DNA from: Rodentolepis nana | Taxonomy: Eukaryota; Platyhelminthes; Cestoda; Cyclophyllidea; Hymenolepididae | Reading direction: 5' to 3' | Length of the DNA: 18,549 bases | NCBI GenBank assembly: GCA_900617975.1 | Contig: UZAE01013858.1 | Coordinates: forward strand, 1-18,549 | Shown here: positions 8,358 through 18,422 of the stretch, in pieces | Numbering within the stretch: position 1 is the first letter of the stretch | How the letters are laid out: every line of letters starts with the position of its first letter | The notes under the pieces: model-generated | Databases searched by the model: none | The model's input: only the letters and a program-made list of their open reading frames with translations | What the model was told of the DNA's origin: nothing | Position numbers and translations under genes: made by a program

Positions 8358-11140
8358 AAACCCGTTCAGAAAACGCATAACTTTCTTCCCAAATATATGC
8401 CACATGATGCATATAAAGATGAAATAGTGAATTTAAGTGGTCCTAAATGGTCCGAATCACTACGGATATTGAGTTACAAGCAAATTGGATTTGATTATGA
8501 CGAGGAATGCTAATGATGAGTATGATTAAGGGGAATAGGAGTAGACCATAGCTATGGGGAAGAGGCAGTACGAACATTTTGATTTTGAAATAGTTAGAAG
8601 GTTTAAATTACTCTCAATTAACTTAAAAGAGAATTGATGAAATTAAAATATCGATACTTTATTAATCGAGGGTCGTGGAATCCGCGTAGTGGTTAACAGT
8701 TGCATTAACTGAAATACTATATATAAATATGTTATATGGATTTACACTTTGATTAAATTCTTTCCTTAATATACTATTTTACGAACGACCTCAAAAGATA
8801 ATTAGTTTAGATTTCAACACTTGAAATTGTTAATGCAATAGAGGCGGCTCGATAAAACTAGCATATTTCATCATTTTATTTTCAACAACCTAATTTATTG
8901 AAGCGGTGAGGCATTAAGTCTCACTGGTTATGTACCTAAGGCTCACAAATTCGTAAAATTTTTCCCGACAGAAGTGTTTTTTAATCAATATATAATTCAA
9001 TTTCGTTAATATCAAAATCCAGCCCTATTGATATGTAAATTCGAGTTAACGGCAAAATATTTTATTTATCGCATTATCAGATAGGGAAAACTGAGAAAAA
9101 CAAAAGTTTAACTGAGCACTTGAATACTTTTAAAAAAAGTAAAGAGAAAAGACAAATTATAATTTTATTTTCAATAGTCATTATTGTAGTGCATTTGGAA
9201 GTTATTAAAGAGAACGCAAGCACCAACTTAGCCTTTATTTAATATTTTAGACCAACTGTTTATACTTCATAAGTATTCCAGACAAGATTAGCCTATACTC
9301 CGCTAAATAAAATTCGAAGAAGAAGAAAAGTTAGCACTCTTCTTCTAGACGTACAGATGTACCACACATTTTGCCATTTTGACAACTGAAAGTGAGATCG
9401 GGTGAATTGGTGTGGCTAACCATTATGATTACAAAAGCGACAACAAAAACTGCTGGATGCATAGTTGACGCAATCTGAGCGGCGAATCAGAAAATTTTTA
9501 TTTTATAACAGGAAATGTTCATTAAGTAATTTCTTTTAAATCCGATTTTGAGAATTAAATGACGCTTTATTTCTCGATTTTGCTCTTTGCCCTCAATTTA
9601 CTCATTCATTGTATTTAATGCCAATCGATTTCGCTTGCTTTCGACGGAGTAAAATTTTTTATTAAATATTACTGAAGATAATAATAATGACACTTTGCAA
9701 CTTTCTTATCGCTTTGTGGATTCACTTCCAAAATATTTTAGATATCTAAACTATGTTGGCTGAAAAAATAAGTCTTTGTTCAAAACCATTTCAGTATACT
9801 AAATATGCTGATTCCTAATAGTACAACAATTTAGCCTAACAGTACCTAGATGAAAAATCTTTTCATGACTTAAAATACATAACAGCTTAAGTTTAGCTTT
9901 AGAAATCTTGAAAGAGATGAAACTAACGCGATCTTTGGAGCTATATTATTATATAGGGTCTGCGATCAATCAGTTTAGGGTTTTTTTAATATTTGAAAGA
10001 TCTCGAAACGAGAAGACCCAATTTATGTAAACTTGCTTCCACCTTTACTCTCTGCTTCTGCATTGCCAAAGCAAATTCCATGACTTCCTCATTAAGGAAT
10101 GAGTAAAGTGCGTCGAAACGCCATTGATCATCTCCTCATTCTTCGAATTAAGTTCTACGCACTTTTGTTATTAGCTGATGCACACACAGCTTCACGTACT
10201 CTGATTCAAATAACACTTTTAGTCCTCAGGGTTACTTGATCAGTTCCTTACCGCCAGTCTGATATTCGTTGACATGGTGATTAATTGCGAGTGTAGGTCT
10301 CTACACTTAAAATATGCATTTTCCTAAAGCGGTAAAAAGAGTTGGCTAAATCTACCTTTATTTTTAGCATTTATCCATGTTCTTATTGTCAGGTGGTGTG
10401 GTTTTGAATAGCAAGGAGAATTCGAACATAACAGAATTTCTTCAGGTCCACCGTGGGTGAATTAGTATCATTGTTTAATCAGGTTCCTAATGCATTATTG
10501 ACCTCTTATTATGCTATTCCTCTCCATTTCTGGAAAAGACTTAGTTTGAAATATTTAACACATTAGTTAATATAGCATAACTTTGGGGTTAGTCGCAAAT
10601 TGCCTGCCTGATTAACCAGCAGCAAAGCTTATTTAATGTCAGAAATTGAACAAAAGTTACACTCAGTATGCATACTGACGTTTTCTTCTACAAAATTTTG
10701 CTTTATTTTGGTAACAAAACTCAGTCATATCTCAAACACCAAAAGCGTGAATATAGAATTTTTCTAGTTCAATTTAATGTCCCTTTTGCATTCGAAAAAT
10801 ATAGTCGCGTTTGCCCTGATGAATAAACACTTGTTAATACAGTTAAATATTACTTATTTTTAATAAGAATAAAAAAAATGTCTATTCTATGATACGCAAT
10901 ATTAATACTTGTGTTATTTTTGAGATCGAAGATGATCCGTTTTTAGAATATGTATGTTTACGGGTCAAGCATCCATTATTTAAAATCATTTCTGCTTGAA
11001 CCAAACATTTAGAATTGAATAAATATAGATTAACTTTCTAACTGAACATTTTATAGGAAATGTAATTAATCACCTTCTCAATGTCAACATTTATTTTCTA
11101 GGTAATCAAACTAGCCTCCTGTAGGATATCAATTGAAGAA
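8358..11140. other. AT-rich tract, nothing recognised
   Basis: No gene, RNA or member of the dispersed repeat is visible in these 2.8 kb. Minor structures are a 9-bp inverted repeat AGAAGAAGA/TCTTCTTCT (9318-9326 and 9338-9346) and a perfect 9-bp inverted repeat AAAGTGCGT/ACGCACTTT (10105-10113 and 10157-10165). Both are short enough to be chance. Confidence 0.5.
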
Positions 11141-11146
11141 TTTATT
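11141..11146 (-). promoter_or_regulatory. AATAAA poly(A) signal candidate
   Basis: An exact AATAAA on minus lies two bases past the stop codon of the candidate exon. A signal this close would imply a very short 3' untranslated region. AATAAA is common in AT-rich DNA, so the value lies only in its position. Confidence 0.25.
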
Positions 11147-11148
11147 GC

Positions 11149-11583
11149 TCATTTTTCTACGGCATTATGATGAAGGATCCTTATCAAATTCCTCGTTGAA
11201 GTAAAATTTTCATCGATTTTATCGATGCTTTGGCAATTCTTGGGGTAGAATTTGAGACCTAATAAATGAATCGTTCGATTCATTTCTCGTTTCGCTAATT
11301 GAGATGGCATTTCTAATGTCAATGCATGGATCATGAATTCTTTATGAATGAAATTCAAGTTTTCAGTTCGATAATTTAAATGTTGCGTGCATTTAAGTTT
11401 AGGGTGTTCTTTTCTAAGAAGTGCTTCTAAATTAGAAATAAACTCTTGAATAACTTGTCCTACTTCAATGGAAGTTAACTTCAAAACATGCAAGCAACTA
11501 CTTCTACAGGAAAGAAAATAAACTATCTCCAAAAAATTTGATGAAGTTAATTTAATTAATACTTTGTCGCATATTTTGAACAT
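11149..11583 (-). CDS. Candidate 3'-terminal coding exon, product unrecognised
   Basis: This is the longest open frame in the window, on minus. An ATG at 11583 would give a 144-residue product ending Asn-Ala-Val-Glu-Lys. I do not recognise the protein: it is hydrophilic, rich in Leu, Lys, Asn, Glu and His, without a signal peptide, membrane segment or known motif. The alternative I prefer is a terminal exon. A pyrimidine-rich acceptor (TTTCTTTCCTGTAG) ends at 11504, so the exon would be 11503-11149, coding for about 117 residues. A donor-like GTAAGA at 11617-11612 gives a 114-base intron (11617-11504), and the frame upstream (open from 11676) joins in phase. The stop TGA is followed two bases later by AATAAA (11146-11141), a poly(A) signal. 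No upstream start is established. It could still be a chance frame. Confidence 0.35.
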   Translation of the reverse strand: MFKICDKVLIKLTSSNFLEIVYFLSCRSSCLHVLKLTSIEVGQVIQEFISNLEALLRKEHPKLKCTQHLNYRTENLNFIHKEFMIHALTLEMPSQLAKREMNRTIHLLGLKFYPKNCQSIDKIDENFTSTRNLIRILHHNAVEK

Positions 11584-12001
11584 ATTCAACAGAAAGTTGC
11601 TTTAATGGATTTCTTACTTAAGCCCATAAATTTCTAATTTTTTATTTGATTTAGAATTAAATTGTCTTGCAAATTTTTAATATCAAGACAGTATTCAATT
11701 AACCAATCTTATTAATTTTGAATTTCGCAGTCTGCTGCATACATTTAGCGTAAAAATGCTTAATATAATCTCACTGATGGATTAATCACCAAGATGGATT
11801 AGTTTTGGATAATGCGTTTGTTATAATCAATTGCTAAGACAGTAGAATGTCCACCTTGAACAATGTAAGTAATTATATGAATTAACTTGGTATTAGGTCG
11901 TAAAGGGAACTCTATTTTAAAAGATCTTCCAATCCACGTTGTGTAAATGTAACTCAATGAGGATCAAGGGAGGCAGGAAAAGAAGCTTCCAGAGTACTCA
12001 C

Positions 12002-12030
12002 CCAAAAACGATTTGAAGATAAGTGGAGGA
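12002..12030 (-). other. Candidate 29-base microexon
   Basis: On minus, a strong acceptor (TTTCTTTTTCTCAG) ends just before 12030 and a strong donor (GG followed by GTGAGTAC) starts after 12002. All three frames of the 29 bases between them are open. Upstream, a second pair (TTTCAG before 12409; GTAAGT after 12366) bounds 44 bases containing an ATG at 12393, which would join the 29-mer in phase. I could not find an exon linking this in phase to the candidate terminal exon at 11503, so this is a hypothesis only. Confidence 0.13.
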
Positions 12031-12238
12031 CTGAGAAAAAGAAATCACCATCACTTTGCAGACGCGAAAATGTCTCCGGTGATTTAATTTCTCAATCATT
12101 CTTATTTTCTGTTTCATTATCAGTAATATCGTTAGAATTTAGTATATAAAATGAGTGTGCAAAAATCATACTTCGAAAATTCTAGAGGCTTCAATAACAT
12201 TCTAGATCCATTCCAATACTCTTCTGCATAGATCAGGA

Positions 12239-12248
12239 CCCCCCCCCC
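12239..12248. repeat. C homopolymer (10 C)
   Basis: An isolated run of ten C in AT-rich sequence, one of several G/C homopolymer tracts in the window. Confidence 0.9.
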
Positions 12249-12601
12249 ATTTATATCGTCTGAATATAATCTGCCTCTCTAAATCCGTTGAATATTTCAT
12301 ATATTTAATTAGCTGTAATGCACTATATAAGCGTGAAATGAAATATTGCCTCGAACTTCACTTACCGAAACTGTCGTTTGTATTAAATATCATGCTTTTA
12401 AAAGGAAACCTGAAATTTCCACTAAAATACATACATATAAAAGCCCTGTATATGCTAGTATTTTTCTCCCTTCCATTTCTATTTCTTTCATCTTAAATTA
12501 TATTCGAAATGAATATATTTACTTAAAATCCGATTATGCTTTTAAGCACAATTATAATAAGAATAAACACTTCTTAGCGTCTTTATTTTTGTGGAATTGT
12601 A

Positions 12602-12628
12602 GGGGGAGGGTGGGGTGGGGGGTGGGGG
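12602..12628 (+). repeat. G-quadruplex-forming G tract
   Basis: Five G-runs (five, three, four, six and five G) are separated by single A or T bases, which is a canonical four-tract quadruplex motif with one-base loops on the plus strand. It lies inside a frame that is open over 12346-12666, which I regard as chance (TTG start, no recognisable protein). Confidence 0.9.
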
Positions 12629-14484
12629 ACCTTTTTTATTTAGTTACTGATCCAATTATGAAATAACGCAAAGCTATTTCAAAGGAATTCATGCATGAAG
12701 TTCCAATTGCTGAAAGGCAACAAGATCTTAAGGAATTTACCTGAATGAGCCCAAAATTGTTACAACATTTCAATGACCCATTTAACGTATTCCATTTATC
12801 AATTAGACTATTGAAATTCTTTTAGAGAGGCGAATTATAATAGGAAATTTTTATTTCAATGCAATTGAGTGTAATTTAAATGGTAATTTAAATAACTGAA
12901 AAGATTGACCAATTCCATCTACTACATTTCCACAAATCGAGTCAAAAAACATTTCGCTGAATATGTCCTTTTTTAGAAGAGGTTGAATTATCGATTTCTT
13001 TTAAAATAAAACGAAAAGGAGACAGCCGTTCACATATATAACTATTAGTAATCCTTTATTTCTAATATTCTTCACGGAAGGGTGAATCATCACAGGACCT
13101 CCTATATGAGGCGAAACTCGAATTTTATTACTTCCGCACTTAAGGAATAAGAAATCAAAATTACTGGCATTTTTTCATTCAATGGACTTCGTAATCGCAG
13201 AATTTAACTCAATCCGATGTGGGAAAGTAATAATTGATATGTTTGATGACTATCTTTATATTTCCCAAAGCCACACTTCAATCGGATTTAATTTTCGGTT
13301 ATTTGCGTTCCTATAACCCAAATGCTCAAAAGTCATGGCAAGACACGCTTATCAAAACCACTCTTTTATCCACCTTATCCGGTTCATTTAAAAGCACCTC
13401 AGAACTCTTGACCTCATGGGCTTACTTGGGTAATAAGATCACCTGACCAATTGGCTTTTACGAACTCTCTCTTTGCATTTCACGTACAACTCTCACTTGC
13501 CTCTTGTTTCATTTGTCTCTATTCTCGTTTCCTGTTGAATGCCCCTTGGCTTTAAGGTAGTCTTTGGAGAGTAAGGATTTGCTGTTTCTAAATTATAAGA
13601 CATAAGTTTGGTTCCTTAAGATATTTAAGTTAATCACTAAAACCTTGGCAAACTTAATCACCATATTAATAGTTAAGTTAAAATTTAAATTTTAATAATT
13701 CAATTGCTCATTCATTAATAATTTATCCGATTCAGTCAAGGGGTAAGAAAAAAATTTAAATTCCTAAAAAAATTCTATAAAATAACGCGTTGTTGTTAAT
13801 TGGCAACGTAGGAAACTAAATTCTCCAAGCGAAACTGATGCATCTAACACAAAACTAACATTATTTGGAAAAGAAATAATGACTGACATTAAGTGCATAT
13901 TCGAATAAAGAAAAATTGTTTACCTATTTATTTTGTTCTTTTAATTGATTTTGCAGATAAGCAATGACATTCGAATCTGTTGGGTAGGAATTTGACAAAA
14001 AATCGAAAATATTTTATTAAATAATAATTTGCAGAAAATTGTTACCAGTCTGCACTACACTAGAGAAGAAAGTGATTGTTCATTCCCAAGTAGAATAACT
14101 TTTAATGTATAAGATTAAATTAATTGGTGACTGCATTCACAAGTTCACAAAATAAAAAACTAATAAATAATTTTATTTTTAAATCTACAAGTTTGTTTGG
14201 ATTTTATTTCCGCATTTTGTCTCAGTTTTAAGGTGAACAAAATTTTAAAAAACTTTCAAAATTTGTTTGGCTAGAGAAATGCTAATTAAAAGTTTGCCTC
14301 CTCTTGTGCTTCCACGTGTCGACCAGACGTATTCGGGAAATTGAATAAAAATGGAATACTATGGTAAAATTCCACAATCATTTAAGTACTTCATTAACAT
14401 TATTAGTTCTGCTAATTTCTGTTGGCACAGCACAGTAAACAATTGACCGCGCTAAAAGAAACTAGGGCACAATTTTTTCAGTAG
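12629..14484. other. AT-rich tract, nothing recognised
   Basis: No gene, RNA or repeat copy is recognisable. The frame open over 13234-13446 starts with TTG and matches nothing I know. A perfect but low-complexity 18-base palindrome, TTAAAATTTAAATTTTAA, occurs at 13678-13695. Confidence 0.5.
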
Positions 14485-14498
14485 ATACTCTCAAGACA

Positions 14499-14815
14499 GG
14501 GGTGTGCGATAGGCTTACCTGCACTCTGATCAACGTATACTCATACGGCAATAATGTCTATTAACCAACAATTGATTTCTCACTTCAAGCTACCATCACT
14601 CCATTGTATGTCATATTCGACCACTTCCACAGTACTCGCCTCACCCTGCTCTCGACCTTTGTGCCTGTCTCTTTTGCATCTTTGAAACACTCTTCTGTTC
14701 CCCCCTCTCGACTTTTTGTCCCTTTGATGTTCCTCCTCCTCTCTGTGAAGCCTGAAGTCAACTAAAGGGCTAATGATAACTATCAAAACGTCTGCCATTT
14801 TAAATAAATAAATAA
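14499..14815 (+). mobile_element. SINE-like retroposon, copy 6 (full length, best tail)
   Basis: Sense strand is plus and the copy is about 317 bp. The head GGGGTGTGCGATAG is intact, though the next block is altered (CTGCACTCTGATCAACG replaces most of the CCACGTGG region). It runs through the C/T-rich middle to GAAGCCTGAAGTCAACT, GGGCTAATGATAACTATC and GTCTGCCATTT, then a clean (TAAA)n tail of about four units. It is flanked by 14-bp direct repeats with two mismatches, ATACTCTCAAGACA at 14485-14498 and ATATTCTCAAGAAA at 14816-14829. This copy shows the retroposon hallmarks most clearly. The minus-strand frame open across it is a composition effect. Confidence 0.87.
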
Positions 14816-14829
14816 ATATTCTCAAGAAA

Positions 14830-15765
14830 TAAAGACAATTCTATTGCGATATGAAATAAACAGCGTCAATAAAAGTTTGCATTCAGAATCATGACTATTT
14901 GAAACAAATAGATTATCCATTTTCTAACTTCTTCAGACACGAAACAATCCATGAGCTACTTTTGAAGTTTGGTGCCTAAAACGCGCTCGATTATACAGTA
15001 AGGTATGTAAGGCAACTTTTTTTTATAATATCACCTAACAATTATCGACAATTCAAATTCAGTTTTGGGACAAATATAATTTGGGTTTGTCGGATTTTAA
15101 AATTAAATTCAACTTGTCTGCGAGTGAACTGATGCATATCTCTTGTCTAAGGTCGTTTCTTGCTGTTATAGTGGCAAACAACCACGGTTTGAGATATTAA
15201 ATCCATATTTAATCCAAATTTCAGCAACTTTAGTTTTATCAAAAATTATCCAATTTCGTTGACACTCAAAAGACAACATCAATGAATATTGTCAAAGAAA
15301 AATTAATAATTTCAAGTTGGTTTCATTATTTATTTACTGTTACTTACTTATTTAATTTATTGTTTTTACTTCCTTTCACTTATTTATTTCGTTAAATGCA
15401 TTCAAATCGATTTCTAATTATGCATTTTTTGAATTGACGATGTTTATTGTTATATTCATGACAACATCAATTCATTTGTTTCCTAATATTTTGTCTTCTA
15501 GATAAATTCATATTCAACAGCACTGGCTATTAAGCACTTGAGTTATTTTGTATTCGTAAAAATTGAGAAAATTTTTTAAATGTCATACTAGGTCGCAGCA
15601 TTTTTTCTACTATTTAATAATAATTTTAAATATAAAATATAAATATTTTAAAACTCCCTTAAAATAGAGAAGCTACTTTTATTAATTTGTCTTGATTGCA
15701 GTTACTTAAATGAGCGTAAAGGGATGTATCTAAATTACGCGATGAACGAAATGACAAAATGTCAA
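14830..15765. other. AT-rich spacer with TTTA-rich low complexity
   Basis: No gene is seen. About 15324-15392 is a degenerate TTTA/TTAC-rich stretch, and about 15615-15655 is nearly pure A/T. These look like simple-sequence drift rather than a defined element. Confidence 0.5.
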
Positions 15766-15774
15766 CAAGTTCAT

Positions 15775-16036
15775 ATTTATATCATGTAGAGGGCTTTATG
15801 ATGGTCATCATTGTCTCTTGAGTTGACTTCGGGCTTCCCCGGGGAGTGGGGGGTTACATCAATGCCACAAAAGATCGAGAGGGAGGGTAGACAAACACAA
15901 AGGTAGAGAAAAAGGAAAGGTGAGTACTCTAGAAGTGTCCGAATATGGCATTCAGTAGGGTCATAATAGTTTGAAATCAATTGCCGTATGAGTATACGTT
16001 GCACAGAATGCACCACGTGGAGGTAAGTCTATCGCG
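15775..16036 (-). mobile_element. SINE-like retroposon, copy 7 (diverged, partly deleted)
   Basis: Sense strand is minus. The tail side at the left (ATATTTATATCATG) is followed by GGGCTTTATGATGGTCATC, the same tail-proximal variant as copy 5. Next come GTTGACTTCGGGCTTC, a shortened purine-rich middle and the head block with GTATGAGTATACG, CCACGTGG and AGGTAAGTCTATCGCG. About 30 bases around the head-side arm are missing, since GTTTGAAATCAATTGCCG replaces the usual GAAGTGAGAAGTCAACTGCC. The terminal CACCCC is also absent. Flanking direct repeats CAAGTTCAT (15766-15774) and CAAGTTAAT (16037-16045) differ at one position. Confidence 0.8.
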
Positions 16037-16045
16037 CAAGTTAAT

Positions 16046-18082
16046 TTCATTGACGTGTTTAAAAGGTCTTGAAAAAATATGGCAGTTTTAGCAATTAATA
16101 AACTTAGTAAAATATTAATTTAGACTAGAGGAACCGACCGGTTTGGAACGATTTGATTTAGATCCAATAAGAAACTATTTTGTTATGTACGCCTTTTAAA
16201 AGATTATTCTTCCGTTCACAAAAGAGAAAACTGAGCCTTTAAATGGACAAAGGTATTGCAATATGAGATACCATAAAATACAAAAATTAGTTCTAGTATA
16301 AATACTTGAATGCCAAAGAATATTGTTATGGGGAAAATATTGAAAAATAAATAGATTAAGATCTATTTCGATTTGTTCGACACTTAAGTAAAGTTTAAAG
16401 TATATTTACCAATGAAACTCATCGATTTGTTATACAGCAAAATTTTAGATCTATTTTGATTTATGGCAATAATATAGTTTGTGCACGTTCTGAATTAATG
16501 CTTATGAAAAAAATTTAACGACTTAATTATTTATTAGTGAACTTTTCAATGGAGCTAATTAAACATTTCTTTGTAATTTAAATATTTTTGATTTGTTCTC
16601 TTGGAATGTTTGCTTTCATTCATGTTGTTGCTTTCATTTACCTCAATTTCGCATAAATTTCCTTATGCACCATTTTAACGACCGTGCAATATTGCATAGT
16701 TTGTAATTAAAAATGCATCCATATTGGTTTAGTTTGCTTTCCAGGTTTATGTGCTATTTTTAATCTCATGTGTGTATTCCATTTGATTATGTAGTACTTG
16801 ATGTACTTGGCACCGAAGGACAAGCAATCACGGAAGTGCGGATTCAATGGTATTCCTACACACTTACTGACAAATTGTTCTAGATGATAAATAGAGTGGA
16901 AAGCATCAAATTTCGTACTGAGGGTGTTTCATGATTCGTTCCTTCTTCTTTAGAAAAGTTCCAGAATAGTTTTATTTAAATTAGCTTACAAGTTAGTTCC
17001 CTGTAGATGCTATTCAATCGAAAAGCTTAAATTATGCGTTTTCAATATGATCGAATAGTTTTAGTGCATACGCTCGCTGATGTTAATAAATTACCCTTTT
17101 TCCTAAATGTTCAAACTCCTGAGAGAGATAGTAAGACTTGTTACCTGACCAAATCTTTATTGACGGAATTCGGAATTCACCTTTATGGGAGGAATAGAAT
17201 TTTACTTATTTCAGATTGGACTGAGAAGATCAGACTGATCATTGGTAGCCCTCTAACATGCAAGTAACCTATACTACCTATGCTCTGCACTTCGTCTTCC
17301 TGACATTGAAGAGTAAAATACTGGTCTCAAGCGGGTTTTATTTCCAAAATGTAAGTGGTAAAGGAGATAGGAGAAAGGTCAGTTTTAATTCATAAGCCGA
17401 CATATTGGTCATGGATGCCAACATTTCCATGGATTCTATTTCCCAAGGCAGGGAAATTAATTTTGCGGGATAAATATTATATAGAAGTTGAAATTTCGTT
17501 GAGATTGCGAAGATTCCTGATGACGGAGTGTGGAGAACGAATTTGAACATAATATAAGATCACAAACTACCAAGGATTATAGTGTGAACGCGTTTGAAAT
17601 TATATCTTACTATCCATTATTTAAAGTTCTTTTCGAAGCCTAATTAAAATACAACATTATTAATAATATTAGCGAATTCCTTCCTATATATACAGAGATT
17701 TTCCTACAAAATCATATAAAATCGTGTGAATTCTGAATTATTTTGAAGATAAGAGAAGTGCAAAAGAAACGAGAAGGAAGCTTTAAAGAGTTTTCTCCCT
17801 TTACGAGGAAAAGTGACTTTTAAATTTTTGAATTTATGCGAAGCTAATTAAGAAAATTACGGATATTCCGATATATTTACAAATTACTAAAACAAAGAAA
17901 ACGTTGCTGGGGCCTAAAAATTTTAAGGGGTTTATTAAAACATCAGAAGAGGAGATCTTAATGCTTATCGAAGAGCCCTAATTAAAGTAATTTTCATTAC
18001 CTTTCCGGCCCGGCAAAGCAAACTAAACCTGGAGAAAAAACATATTACACTTTCATTGGCAAAGGTTACAAAAGCGCATACC
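16046..18082. other. AT-rich tract, nothing recognised
   Basis: No gene is assignable. Frames open over 17034-17267 (plus, ATG start) and over about 17338-17550 (both strands) resemble no protein I know and are short enough for chance. From about 17950 the sequence becomes less AT-rich toward the hairpin. Confidence 0.45.
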
Positions 18083-18116
18083 CACAGCCTTTAAGCCGGT
18101 TGGCTTAAAGGCTGTG
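18083..18116. repeat. Perfect 15-bp inverted repeat (hairpin)
   Basis: CACAGCCTTTAAGCC (18083-18097) and GGCTTAAAGGCTGTG (18102-18116) are exact reverse complements around the 4-base loop GGTT. The stem includes G/C pairs at both ends, so it is not low-complexity. Neither the outer bases nor a T-run extend it. Its role is unknown; see findings. Confidence 0.85.
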
Positions 18117-18422
18117 CTGACGCGACGATTAGCGTTTAACTCCAAAGCCCATACACACAATAGTGCGTTGTTCAATGATCTGGCCAAATATTCAATGGAA
18201 CTCATGTGGTCATAAAATTAGCTGACGACCATTCGGACTTCTCCTTGAGGTATGGGACGGCACCAGTTGATTCATGTTATCACCATAGATGTAGTCTGTT
18301 ACTGGCCAAATCCATTTATCATCCAGAACAGAACAACTTCCCTGATCGGCAATTCCACACAAACTTCTTCACTCTACAAACTCGGAGTACAGTTGCATAT
18401 AACATTACTCTCAGTTGTGGTT
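18117..18422. other. Less AT-rich stretch next to copy 8, no gene called
   Basis: A plus-strand frame is open from 18179 to a stop inside copy 8 at 18436. Residues include a Cys-Tyr-His-His-Arg-Cys stretch and a Leu-Ala-Asp-Asp that superficially recalls the reverse-transcriptase ADD box, but no flanking domain motif supports this. It is not called as a gene. Confidence 0.3.

Noticed and set aside
10105..10165. 9-bp inverted repeat AAAGTGCGT/ACGCACTTT with a 43-base loop
   Set aside because: Too short and widely spaced to distinguish from chance in 18.5 kb.
12346..12666. Plus-strand frame of 106 codons
   Set aside because: It starts with TTG, runs through a G homopolymer tract and has no recognisable motif.
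13678..13695. 18-base palindrome TTAAAATTTAAATTTTAA
   Set aside because: Pure A/T low complexity; such palindromes are common in AT-rich DNA.
14580..14825. Minus-strand open frame of 81 codons across copy 6
   Set aside because: It is antisense to the repeat, purine-rich and Arg/Glu/Lys-rich for that reason, and not shared by other copies.
17034..17550. Frames at 17034-17267 (plus) and 17338-17550 (both strands)
   Set aside because: Short, overlapping on opposite strands in the second case, and unlike any family I know. A weak acceptor-like TTATTTCAG at about 17212 is not enough for a gene call.
18083..18120. Helitron 3' end (hairpin followed by CTGA)
   Set aside because: CTGA follows the stem with no spacer and is followed by C, not the expected T. 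No partner 5' terminus is visible.
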